A stretch of 64,000 nucleotides of DNA from Clusia tigrina (taxonomy: Eukaryota; Arthropoda; Insecta; Diptera; Clusiidae), in contig OV050031.1 of NCBI GenBank assembly GCA_920105625.2, forward strand, positions 5,187,501 to 5,251,500. Reading direction: 5' to 3'. The first letter of the stretch is position 1. Each line of letters opens with the position of its first letter. The notes under the pieces are model-generated. The model ran no database searches, was not told the origin of the DNA, and saw nothing but the letters and a program-made list of their open reading frames with translations. Shown in pieces: positions 25,001 to 35,959 of this stretch. The translations under genes were made by a program, and so were the position numbers.

Positions 25001-25304
25001 TATGGTGAAGCTAATCAACGATAATATTTGAAGAATTTATCTCTTAATTTAAGTTGAACATCATTGGAATTATCAAATTAATTTTTTGTTGTAGTTTTAA
25101 TAAACAAGGTATTGCAGCCTTCAAAAGTAGGTACGAGTAATGATACAATGTTTTTAACTGGACATAAAGTAATGTAACGAGCCTCCTGTTTGGCCGGGTT
25201 CGTGACAGAAATTAATGACTCGAATTTAAAATATTTTATTTATTATATTTCAACATCCAATTTTGTCGCCCTTTTTTACTACTTCGGGTATTGTATTGGA
25301 TTCC
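22046..25304. other. Long spacer, no gene seen
   Basis: No gene, RNA or mobile element can be supported over about 3.2 kb. Open frames of 60-100 codons occur on both strands, without domains. This is probably intergenic or deep intronic DNA. Confidence 0.45.
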
Positions 25305-25423
25305 TTTGACTGAATTCTTACTATGATTAAATTCTTCCTGTGATTGAATATCTGCAGCCATTGAATTCTTCCTCTGATTGAACTCTTGCTGGTATTGAAT
25401 TCTTCCTGAGATTGAACTTCTGC
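25305..25423. repeat. 17-bp minisatellite, 7 copies, with 34-bp dimer order
   Basis: Seven consecutive units each exactly 17 bases, of the type TCTGATTGAATTCTTCC. From the second unit on, those ending CTTCC alternate with those ending CTGC or CTTGC, so the array has a 34-bp higher-order period. Confidence 0.85.
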
Positions 25424-28400
25424 AAAAGAAAAAAGAAAACGATACAGAACTAATTATTCAATTGTTGCCATTTCACTGTGTCTAATTGAAGCTTAACATA
25501 AAACATTAAAAAAACTCGAAATGCTCCCGAACTTAGTTGATTTGCAACACCTCAGAGACTACGGAATATTAAAGACAATCAAACCAGAAATGCAGCTTTG
25601 ATGCCATGGCATAATAATAAGGTAGCATGGTAAAGAAACGCTTATTAAAAGTTTCTAAAAAATAGTCTGGCTAACCGAAAGCTTTTGTTCACGGCATTAA
25701 GAGCTGTCTCCAAGTTTATTTGTGTCAACATTTTATTCTCGAGCGTTATTTAGCTTGGGCAATATTCACCACAAGCATTCTTTGCCCTTAGCTTTCTGTG
25801 CTTTTTGCTTCCTTTGCCTCTTGCTTTCCTTACCTTAAGCTTTCAACCTTTTGAGCTTTCTTTATCTTGGACTATATTTAAGTTAAGACTAAGTTTTTCT
25901 TTACATTCAACTTGGTTTGCAATCAGCTTTCGAGTGTTCCTGAAGCTTCCTCATGCTTTTAGGAATTCACAACGCTATTGTAACCTAATTTTGCCATGTC
26001 CTGCGCGGCATGTCGTGGACTAATTCCCCCTCATATGACATATAATGCAGTTGGTATGTGTGCCAGTTTCACGAAATTTGGTTGAAGCGCTTAATTGTCG
26101 GTGCTGCTTGTAAGTGCCACCACTACAACCATATTAACAGATTGTGGCAAATGGCAGCGGTGTTCAGCACTGCGCTGTTGCAAAGTTAGCGCTGGGAATG
26201 GTGCATGCAACATGCTTAGTCGCCAAATTTACATAAAGTTTTATGAAGTGGTAGCAATTACACCGTCGTCTCATTGACAGAAATCACTTGCGAAGGAGAG
26301 TTATGTAGCAGGATAAAATTTCATTCACACAATTTGTGAAAACGTGACAGAAATTGGGAGAATTCATTCAAATGGATTTGTGTAACATTACTTTATGTCA
26401 AGTTAAAAACATTGTTTCACTATTCGTACCTCCTTTTGAGGGCTACAATCCAGGGTTCAGAAAGTTAAATGAATTGTCGATTGATTGCTATAATCAACTC
26501 TGGGTACTGCACCAAAACTTACCCTATAGAACTGGCATGCATAGAGATAAAGGATACATTGACCTTGGATACCCGACTTCAGCTTTCTTCAAAAATTCTG
26601 TTGTGTTGAACGAGAAATGCTTTCTTGCACCGTGGTGCAAATTCAAACATAAGTTTTGTTTGATTATATAATAATGTTAAGATCAATCCCTTCTTTACGA
26701 AGGTAATTTTATTGATGAAGAACTAAGTACACAATAAAGAGCCTTAGAACTAGCATTTAAATTACTAGAAGGAATCTAATAAAAGGAATGTAAAGGGAAA
26801 GAGTTTAAAATAGAACAGATCAATTGGTTAAAGAGAAAATAAAGAAAGTGGAAGGAGAGATGGGAGAAGATAAATAGTTTTATGACAGTTCAGTAGGTAT
26901 TGTTCATAGTGGAACTGTTGATATGTAACTATATTATGCAAATATTTTGACTACAACGTCGTCTCTTCAGAAACATAACCCTGAAAATAACATTTTTCCC
27001 CATTGTTGTGATTTGTTACAGATATAAAACATTGCTTTATATTCAACTTACGAGAATTGAAGTACGAATTGTTGGGCTCCGCATCAAAGTCCGAGTGAGC
27101 TGTAGCTGATATGCAGCAATAAACGCCTGTCCTCTCCTGCGTATTGCAGACATGTTGACAGTTTAAATTGCATTTGAAGAGATGTGCGCTTAAACGCTGC
27201 ACGAGCGAGAAAAAGCGAACGCTGTCAAATTCTGGTAAAATTTCTCCGAAAATTCACATTCACAAAAGTTATGAAAACTGAAAAATGTATGTCAGAAAAT
27301 GAGGAAGTTTCATTTAAGAAAAGAAAAGTTATGTGAGGGAACCAGATATGCCAATGCAAGTTCTCTTATTCGTTTTGTATCTTAAGAATTGTAAGAACTG
27401 ATAGTAAAATTGTATATAAACAATTCTCTGTTTAAAGTAAATTGTCCACGAATTTTTGATGACTTAATGAGACCACTTTTCCTCAACATCCAGCTTTCAA
27501 CAGTAAGCAAGTAACTGAGGCTTATTGACATAAAGGAAAATGGTAGAGCGGTGTAATTCAATTAAGTGGAGGATCACTACAAAGCGAAAGATTGAACTTG
27601 CATTGACATATCTTGTTCCATCACATAACTTTCCTTTTCTTAAATGAAGGTTCCTCTGCTTTGAAAACGGCAGTAGTAAATAGCTGAAATTCCTGGCAGT
27701 AAGAGTTCTCTTTGGGAAAATATTAATATTGCGACTGACCAGTTTCAAGCTATGCCACCCAAGCCGTGAACACTAACTCAACCCAAAAAACATTATTTAG
27801 ACACACCTGCGGGCATCCTGGATATGCAAATCCTGTAGAATATAAAAAAGACTGCACTGTGCTGGAGACAATTCCGGTCAAACGCGGAGCAATCTTTGAG
27901 CAACACTTCACTTTTATTCCAGTATTCAAAATTGAAATCAAATGCATGCAGTAATACTAATTTTAGAAGGGAGCTGACCAGGTTCCCATGCGACCGTCTT
28001 AGTATTCCATAAAATAAATGCGTGTCAAATTGGAGCATTCTAATAATATTTGAGTTATTAATATTAAAACAGCATTAAAAAATTAATGCCATTATTTATT
28101 CTTGGGACACGAAAGGTTCGAATGCGTGTCCAAGGTCAGGATTAAAATAGAATGCAAATTACAATTAGAAGTAATACATTTTTATTATTACTATTTCGAT
28201 ATTAATGGAATTAATTATATTTATCAGAAGACTGTGTAAATATGTTCGGCAATACGAAGTAAACACCTTCAAATTGTCGACCTTATTTAAGCTGAGATAC
28301 CACGGATGAATTACAATTATATTCCTGAGAAGCGGACTGATGATGTTCCTGCTGTCCGATTGTTCCAGCATGATAGTTTATATACTCTGGCATAGTTTAT

Positions 28401-28998
28401 ATACTCTGGCTTTAGAAAATCCATCAAAATCTGCCAAAATTGTCCTTTTGTAAAATGCTTTAATTGGTGGTTGATAAGAAGCAATTTGGTGAAGGGAATA
28501 TTGATGAAGTGAGTACTCTAAGTAAATTGGATTGACAGGAGTGCATCGTTCACAGGGAACACTCAATTTTGTGTCAATAGGAATCATATTTCACTCACTC
28601 TATTTTAGACTGGAATTTGGAGATCGCAAATTGGAAAGAATCCGGAACCAAAATATGCAAAGACAGAAAACAGGATTAATAAGATACTAAAGGAAGGAAC
28701 AATGTGTGTAAATATACCCCTCAGGCTCTGTACTTGGGCCAATTAAGCTATTTAAGCAACCATTTAAATGTGGGACTACGAAATGGTGAAATAATTGTTG
28801 TCCAGCAAAAGATTCAACGTAAACTCGGTAAAGTGTGATTTCACAATAAAAGGAACAACAATTTTTATGATATATATTGGAGACCCTGGGTAAAAAGTGA
28901 CTAAATACATTGGTGTACACACAAGAGACCAAACTGAACCAGCATGGAAAGTTAATTTTCATTGAAGTAAATTCAAACCAATAATAAACTGAAGTTCT
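25424..28998. other. Long spacer, no gene seen
   Basis: Ordinary AT-rich sequence. The 105-codon frame at 26354-26671 starts at a TTG and has no domain. A 19-bp direct repeat ('atagtttatatactctggc') lies at 28373-28412. Confidence 0.45.
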
Positions 28999-29903
28999 GA
29001 TGAGTAATTCAATCTTCAATCTTCTCAGTTTATGTTATATTCTCACTTATGAGTAGTTCAATCGATCTTCTCACTTGATGTTATATTCTCACCTATGAGT
29101 AGTTCAATCGATCTTCTCACTTGATGTTATATTCTCACTGATGAGTAGGTCAATCGATCTTCTCACTTGATGTTATATTCTCTCCTATGAGTAGTTCAAT
29201 CGATCTTCTCACTTGATGTTATATTCTCACTGATGAGTAGTTCAATCGATCTTCTCACTTGATGTTATATTCTCACTTATGAGTAGTTCAATCGATCTTC
29301 TCACTTGATGATATATTCTCACTTATGAGTAGTTCAATCGATCTTCTCACTTGATGTTATATTCTCACCTATGAGTAGTTTTATCGATCTTCTCACTTGA
29401 TGATATATTCTCACTTATGAGTAGTTCAATCGATCTTCTCACTTGATGTTATATTCTCACCTATGAGTAGTTCTATCGATCTTCTCGCTTTCTGTTATAT
29501 TCTCACTTATGAGTAGTTCAATCGATCTTCTCACTTGATGTTATATTCTCACTGATGAGTAGTTCAATCGATCTTCTCGCTTTCTGTTATATTCTCACTT
29601 ATGAGTAGTTCAATCGATCTTCTCACTTGATGTTATATTCTCACCTATGAGTAGTTCTATCGATCTTCTCACTTGATGATATATTCTCACTTATGAGTAG
29701 TTCAATCGATCTTCTCACTTGATGTTATATTCTCACCTATGAGTAGTTCTATCGATCTTCTCGCTTTCTGTTATATTCTCACTTAAGAGTAGTTCAATCG
29801 ATCTTCTCACTTGAAGTTATATTCTCACCTATGAGTAGTTCTATCGATCTTCTCACTTGATGTTATATTCTCACTTATGAGTAGTGCAATCGATCTTCTC
29901 ACC
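28999..29903. repeat. 46-bp satellite array, about 19 copies
   Basis: From 29049 to 29903 the units 'atgagtagttcaatcgatct' + 'tctcacttgatgttatattc' + 'tcacct' repeat in exact 46-base register with no insertion or deletion (unit starts 29049, 29095, 29141 ... 29877). One more diverged unit sits at 28999. Variant positions are CAATC/CTATC, TGTT/TGAT, ACTTGA/GCTTTC and ACCT/ACTT/ACTG. Variants follow a pattern: units starting at 29325-29463 and 29601-29739 carry the same four-unit order, 276 bp (6 units) apart. It is non-coding, and transcription is not indicated. Confidence 0.95.
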
Positions 29904-31393
29904 TTATCCTCCCAAAAACGGAGGAATCTTTCGTTCCTAAAAAAAATCCCTAGAGTAGTGTTCTGTTAAGCTTTTGGAAGCATTTTTCTCACCTCTAACA
30001 GAGCGTTGGAGGCAATTCCAAAAAAATTAGGAGGCATATGCCAAAAACCATTTTAAGCAGATTAATCAGTTTAATTCATCATAAAGTGTCCTGCTCAAAT
30101 TACTGCGGCGCATCCTCGCCCCCATTATCACACGATATTCGCAGCCTAATAAAAAAGTCGACAAATTGTGAAAAGCGTTACCAAAAATAGGGAAAATCTA
30201 AGTTTGCACAAAAACTGAAATTTGCAGGTAAATAAAAATGCATGGAGGTGTGAAATGGAATACCTTCCTAAAATCCCACACACACACTCACACTCATGAT
30301 TAGATTCTCACACATCCATACGAATGAATTTACTGCATGCAAGTTTCCTGGGCGATGGTTCCTATCATTTTGTCTGCATGAGTTTCGGGATACTCTGGCA
30401 GGATGAGATTGAAGTGTTGGTTGGATACTCCCTCCTATGCAGAGCAAACACCTTGCGGCATATCATCGCAAAATTCATTTCTGGCATATTTTATTTAATT
30501 TTTTGTTAGTTTGTTAGGAAAAAGGGAGGATAAATCATTATTCCTATTTCACAAACTGGGAGGGCACTGGTGCTGTTGACTGGTGGATACTGTTGACTAG
30601 TGAATGCTGTTTTGTTTTGATGCTGTTGACTGGTGGATTCTGTCTGGTTTTCAAATCGCACATTTAGATGGCACATTCATGGGTTTCCTTTATTTCATGA
30701 TCGGTGTTGCAGTACCTTGAATTGCTGCGGGCAATTATTGATTATAATTAAATGTTAAAAATGAGTCCAACTCTAAACAAGTGAGTATACATTTGGGATG
30801 TGTATTGAAGCCACCTGTATCCGCAATTAGGAACTGGTAATTTATTCATTTACTTTGCATATATTCCAGCAGTGAATCTGGATAGAAGAGACATAATAAT
30901 GACTCCAAATTGAAGCCTCTTAGTATAAGCGCTGTATGTGAAGAAAGCTATCAACATATTCCAGTCACAGCTCTTCAGTCGTCCTTGAATACTCATAGCA
31001 TTCAAGTCATATTAGAGGAAACACAGTAACAGAAGAGTTTCTCGAAAGTCAAAAGAAGCAAACTTCTCCAGTTCAAGATCGAATTTCTCTACATTTCATC
31101 ATTCTCCTTGATCTAGGAAAAATGTTCTGAGGAGTTAAATTTGGATTGTAGTAGCATACAACCTTTGCATATCACAGAGAAATTTGAAACATAGCAACTG
31201 TCTTTGTTTGAATTAGAATTCGAAATATTAAGAACGCCGCTGCCACTTGAAAATTAAATTGAACTAAAATTTTCTTCATAAGAATTGAAATTTTCAAATT
31301 CAATAAGAAAAATTTCGATTGACGAACACCACAAAAATTTCCAGTCAATTATTTTTCACGCATAATTTTCACTCGCATCACAAAATCGGAATA
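29904..31393. other. Spacer upstream of the BI-1-like gene
   Basis: No coding feature is seen. Near 30565-30645 'tgctgttgactggtggat' is repeated about three times. The 5' UTR and promoter of the gene at 31394 should lie in the last few hundred bases, but no clear TATA box or initiator is visible. Confidence 0.4.
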
Positions 31394-32149
31394 ATGGATG
31401 ATCAGCCAGAATTTACAGAAGCTCTATGCGTACTAATGCAGAAACTCTGCGCCAAGTACGAGCCGTATGTGCGTCTGCACTTGGCAAAGGTCTACGTGCT
31501 GGTGAGTGCTATCACGGTTATCACGGCGGCAGGTGCGTTTCTATGCATACGGGATATTGTTGATTTTGGCGCCGCAGCTGGGATACTTGCGCTTGGCCTT
31601 CTGCTGATTCTGCATTTCCACAATCAAAATCTGAACAATTTTAATGTACGCCTCGGCATGTTGCTCGCTGCTGGTTTCTGTGCAGGACAAAGTTTGGGGC
31701 CCACCATCAAGCATGTTCTTGCCGTCAGTCCGATGGTTATGTTTACGGCTGTCACTGGCACTGTCATCACGTTCGTCTCACTATCGGTGTCCGCAATACT
31801 ATCTGAACGTGGCCAGTATTTGTTCCTTGGCGGGATTGTAGTGAATATGGTCAACACCTTGGGCTTCTTGGGACTTTTCAAGCTCTCTTTCCAGTCATAT
31901 TTAATACATGTCTTGAAGCTGTATGTGGGCGCTCTTATAATGGCCGCCCTAATCATTTACAACACCCAGAACATTGTCGAGCAATGTCGCTTTGGCAATC
32001 GGGATATTGTCCAACATGCCCTGGATTTATTCCTCGGCATCTGGAGCATGTTTCGGCGTGTGCTGCATTTCCTGTTCCAAAAGGAAGAAATCCTGTTCAG
32101 AGGAAGGCTGCGCAGAGGATGCAATGAAGTCCCAGCTCATGTTAACTAA
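31394..32149 (+). CDS. Bax inhibitor-1-like (TMBIM6 family) membrane protein, intronless
   Basis: This 251-residue intact frame is a Bax inhibitor-1 family protein; family members sit in the ER membrane, leak Ca2+ and damp ER-stress cell death. The ATG at 31394 is chosen because the family start region ('MDDQPEF...') begins there and its context, A at -3 and G at +4, is good; the 25 codons upstream begin at a TTG. Features in order: 'KYEPYVRLHLAKVY' (21-34), six hydrophobic helices at about 34-51, 57-75, 86-108, 112-133, 142-161 and 165-189, the conserved 'TQNIVEQCRFGNRDIVQHAL' (191-210), a semi-hydrophobic seventh segment (208-227) and a basic tail 'RGRLRRG'. Length fits the family. The usual Asp of 'Y/F-D-T-Q' is Asn190 and the later pore Asp is Gly215. 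No intron interrupts the frame, so a retrocopy or an unusual paralogue is likely. The canonical BI-1 probably lies elsewhere. The family call is firm; function of this copy is unknown. Confidence 0.92.
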   Translation: MDDQPEFTEALCVLMQKLCAKYEPYVRLHLAKVYVLVSAITVITAAGAFLCIRDIVDFGAAAGILALGLLLILHFHNQNLNNFNVRLGMLLAAGFCAGQSLGPTIKHVLAVSPMVMFTAVTGTVITFVSLSVSAILSERGQYLFLGGIVVNMVNTLGFLGLFKLSFQSYLIHVLKLYVGALIMAALIIYNTQNIVEQCRFGNRDIVQHALDLFLGIWSMFRRVLHFLFQKEEILFRGRLRRGCNEVPAHVN

Positions 32150-32208
32150 TTGAGGGTTGTCCTCTTTTGAAGATATGAGTATCTAAGAAAGAACAAAACT
32201 TTGTATAA

Positions 32209-32214
32209 AATAAA
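32209..32214 (+). terminator. Poly(A) signal of the BI-1-like gene
   Basis: AATAAA lies 60 bases after the stop codon, followed by an AT-rich stretch. The position fits a short 3' UTR. The cleavage site is not visible directly. Confidence 0.6.
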
Positions 32215-32339
32215 AGCATTTCAATAATATTTTCGATATTCTGGAGGAGTTTTATTTAGATTGGTAGCGCAATTACTGAAGACCCCTTTGCGAAGAAAAT
32301 TAATTTAATACGATTTTCTAGTCAACTGCAAATAAATAT

Positions 32340-32690
32340 CAGTCTTTGATGTGGGTTATGTTCAGCAGCCTCGTCATTATTACCACCCTTGGCACTGTCT
32401 CTGTCCAAGTACATTTCCACCTGCCTCGACTTACGCCAAGTCACTAAGAATTAAGCTACTCCTATAATATTCACCATATCACCAATGGCGAAAGCATTGA
32501 GCTGCACCGATGGACTGTTAAATGTAACCAATGTATCTGCAGTAACGTCATCAATACCCCTATTACCGCTTCATTGAAGTGTTACCATCTTGAGTGATAG
32601 CACCGTAGATAGAACGGGAGAAAGACAGTCTTCCTACTGGTGAGCACTTCGAGGCACCTCATTTCGAGGCGTTTGTGTTGCAAGGAGCAA
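32340..32690 (-). pseudogene. Decayed BI-1-like relic, inverted and tail-to-tail with the intact gene
   Basis: Reverse-strand reading gives BI-1 pieces in order. 'RLEM' (about 32672) matches 'RLGM' at residues 86-89 of the intact gene. 'VTADTLVTFNSPSV' (about 32510-32550) matches 'VTGTVITFVSLSV'. 'FAIGDMVN' (about 32470-32495), a stop, then 'FLVTWRKSRQ' and 'MYL' (32407-32451) line up without gaps on 'FLGGIVVNMVN', 'FLGLFKLSFQ' and 'YL'. Distances agree: about 266 bases here for 86 residues there. Codons agree at several places with third-base changes (act, tcg gtg). About seven codons are deleted ('SERGQYL' region), there is a stop, and frames shift on both sides. It is therefore an old, dead copy. 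The alignment is by eye; similarity is moderate. Confidence 0.55.
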
Positions 32691-34770
32691 TAAAATGGGG
32701 AACGGTAATCAATTAAAATGTGAAATTCTAACTGAGTTTTGCAATTAAGCCGCGTTCCACATTAAACCGCTAACAGAGGCAACTGCAATGAATTCCGAGC
32801 TTTTAACTGCTCATATCTAATTAAAGTGCATGACGCACATTTTGCTAGGAATTTTAAGTACGCCCACACACTCGTTCACACCAATAAATGGCAGCATACG
32901 CCGTTTGCTTCAAAAGGACCCACCCACGGCAGTGTGAGTGCTCTCAGCGCACTCAGGCACATTTCAATTGTTTCACATCCTTTTGCTATTAGTTGCGTGT
33001 TCTAGTGTTGCCACTTCAGATCTGTAACAAGGCTGGGAAGTGGCAGCGTTAGAGTGCGTTGTATACGTTACGTGGAGGTTCTGTACAGAGCAAACGCATT
33101 TTAAGGAGTTCTATTTCACACAAGGCCGGTATTATTTATTTACATACATTAAGGACCTGCTCTTTCAAGCAGTTTTAGTTTTTTTGGATACTGTATCCAT
33201 CCACAAATGTGTTTGTTGAGGCCGTCGATATACTTACCACTTCCGAATAAAAGTAAAGTATAAAAAAATAGTTTTGTTTAACAGAAAGGAGTACGGCTGG
33301 AAAGGGAACTTGACTGATTGATACCTCCAAAATATTGTTTTTTTGTACTTTGACATTTGAGTCATTTTATTTCACAGTACAACTGTTGAAAAAAGCCTCA
33401 TTTACTTGATTGGAAGTTGACACCTGAAAGTAGGCAATACTTTTTTTATATAAAATCAAAGCCGCCAAAATTAAGAGCAGAATTTTCGCATTCCCTTTCT
33501 CAGTTTTATTAGTTCTCTTATCTTTCATTGTGTCTGTGCTGCATCCTTTATTAACTCAACCGGAAGTTTCTGACCATTCATACCCATTCTGACATCTGCT
33601 ATTGTATAAGGAGCTCAATTGGCTTCTCAGATGTTCTGCTGCTCTGTGGTGATTGCCTTCTCATTCTACTTCTTTTCTTATGAAGTTCACATGATTTATG
33701 GATTTCACTTGAATAGCCTTGTTCGAACACATGCCGTCATATCTTTAATCGCGCTGTAAAACAAGATTTATTTAATGTAATTCGTTGGGAGTTTTTTGGT
33801 TTTCCATTGTATCCTGCATTCATCAACAACCGCAAAATGAATAGACGAGGTAATGACACGTAATGTGAACCAGCTGTGCTGTTTGCCGTGCCGATAGAAT
33901 TATGAAATATTATTTTGCTATGAGAAAGTTTTTTAGGAATTCATTGAAGCGATACAAGGAAGGAAATATATAATAATTAAAATAATATAATAAAAAAATT
34001 TGTGTCAAAATTGGTAGTTAGACTCTGAACAAGTTTTGATTAATCACTTAAGAGGAATATTAGTCAAACTATCGTTGTATTAAATTATCTGCTTCTACGG
34101 TTCATAAATAATTCCTTCGATATGCTTGAAGATATTTAATACCTTGATACTTGCAGGCGAAACGCTATTATGAGGTAACATGAAAGTCGAATTTCATTAC
34201 CCGAAAAGTGGGGATATTCTGTTGACTACACCAAAACATTGAAAGTAATAGTAATAATTTATAAATTCTTCTTTCCAGTAGCCTGGAAATTAAAGTTTGC
34301 TTTTTTGTATCTGAAACCACAAATGAATTGATGAATGCGCCAATTAGAAACGAATGTAAAATAGAAACTCTGCTATGGAGGTGGAGTTCCCGTACTAAGT
34401 GTGACTGAGTTGCTCTTAAGATCGTTGAGAAATTAATCCTTTGTGGCATTCATCACGTATCTTCGACACCCATATCCTAAATGATGTATAATGCAATAGT
34501 TTCTGATTCAGATTTGTAGAGGAAGTAGTTGAAAGTGTCCTTAGTAAATGCAGCACTGTATTTGTTCGTGAATTTCATGTGGACGAAATGTTGTTCCTTA
34601 TTGGAAGATAGAATAATAGTTTCTGTAGAAAACAATATTATATGTTGTTTAGTAATTGTGGCTTGTTCTTTATTGGAATAAGTCTGCTGAATTTGGATCT
34701 TTTAAATAAAAAGTCGTGTTTCAAACACTTGTTCGACTTATCTTTATATTGTAACTCTGACAATTTATAC
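32691..34770. other. AT-rich spacer, no gene seen
   Basis: No gene or repeat is supported here. The 93-codon minus frame at 34168-34449 has no recognisable feature. Confidence 0.45.
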
Positions 34771-35049
34771 TGTTACGAAAGTACCCTCCTGACAATTAAC
34801 TCTAACTGACAATACTCTAACTGACAACCACTATTTTCGCTGTTTGAGTTCTCTATATATATTTTTTTTTTCTTTTTAATATTTTTTTTTTATATTTAAC
34901 GAAGAGGAAAAAATCTAAAGTCACAACCCCGTCAGTGCGCGACTGAGTTCTCTATATGTAATGTTTGCTCAGTGCTTATATACACCTCTCTCTGAGTAAC
35001 TGAACTTAATAGAGGCATCCTAAAAGTATGCATCATTTATGTTTCAATA
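34771..35049 (-). repeat. Repeat copy d of the HSE family, HSE array missing
   Basis: Read in reverse it starts 'tattgaaacataaatgatgc' and 'atacttttaggatgcc', then 'ttcagttactcagagagagg' as in copy b, and ends '...gtcaggagggtactttcgtaaca'. The HSE, TATA and leader parts are absent. In their place is a block with a T-rich tract (34863-34900 on the plus strand) and small repeats of 'aactctaactgaca'. After its end the text 'gtataaattgtca' continues as it does after copy b. Confidence 0.7.
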
Positions 35050-35554
35050 TGTTCAAGGGAATATATATGGACGCAAACAAAAATTCTGTCGAGACTAGTT
35101 TATATGAGTCTTTATAATGTTTCATCATCGAACAGTTAAGATCTCGTCGGGGACTAGAATAGGGCCGCTTAAAATATCAGCAACAGCCTCACCCTATAAA
35201 GAGTTTTCCTGGGTCAGTTTTGATATACCAAAACTAAGCCTTGTATGATGGCTATTTAGGATCTTTCTCATAACTTATTTAATCCTTATTAGATACTTAA
35301 TACGACACCGGTTGGCGATTTGTTGGTTCCAAGAACCATGTGAGAGATTACTTACTTTCGTTTCCTTTCGATTTGAAAATGTTACTTACAAGTAAAGGAA
35401 TGGCCAAGAAAAAAATCACACCAATATTGAATGGAAAAAAAAGATATTAAGGTAGCTAAAACTCTCATGCCATTCCATTCTCTCAAGCCATGCATGCCAT
35501 TCCATTCTCTAAAGAGGTAACTGAGCTTGACTCGGTCAGGTACTGTAGAGTAAT

Positions 35555-35875
35555 GACATACCTATACAACATGAGAATCGCCAAAAATGATCTCTGTAGA
35601 TTGTGTAACGAAGAGGAGGGAACAGCTGAGCATCTGCTTTGGCATTGTAATGATCTCATATGGACCCGGGATCGTTACTTAGATAACCACTTCCTAGATA
35701 CGTCAGATATTGCGAACAAATCCCCTAAGGAAATCTCTGAATTCGTAATGAATGCTAAACTTACGGAGTATTTGTAAAAATAGAGCGTGTCACACTAGGT
35801 CTATTTGGCCACAGTGACTTCGTGACGAGTTCCTGCTCTGAGTACAATATAATCTAATCTAATCTAATCTAATCT
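35555..35875 (+). mobile_element. 5'-truncated non-LTR retrotransposon (family D), C-terminal zinc-knuckle
   Basis: The frame runs to a stop at 35775-35777 and reads 'YLYNMRIAKNDLCRLCNEEE' followed by 'GTAEHLLWHC', the C-terminal Cys-x2-Cys-...-His-x4-Cys knuckle that closes ORF2 of RNase H-bearing non-LTR elements. It then runs to '...ISEFVMNAKLTEYL'. A short 3' UTR and a tail of five AATCT units (35851-35875) follow. The 5' break lies at about 35520-35555. The remaining C-terminal coding part is intact, so the copy is fairly young. Confidence 0.85.
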
Positions 35876-35911
35876 ACATACCAGCAATTTGTGACGTCAT
35901 TATGTAAAGCT

Positions 35912-35914
35912 GCC

Positions 35915-35958
<44 letters not shown>
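35912..35958. repeat. (CT)n microsatellite
   Basis: Nearly pure CT dinucleotides with three interruptions. It gives a run of Ser-Leu in a short shadow frame. Confidence 0.95.

Positions 35959-35959
<1 letters not shown>

Noticed and set aside
28105..28130. tRNA-like B-box 'ggttcgaatgc'
   Set aside because: No matching A box or cloverleaf can be drawn around it.
31319..31393. 25 extra codons upstream of the BI-1-like start
   Set aside because: The first codon is TTG; the family start and good ATG context are at 31394.
31624..31956. 110-codon minus-strand frame across the BI-1-like gene
   Set aside because: Shadow of the real coding strand.
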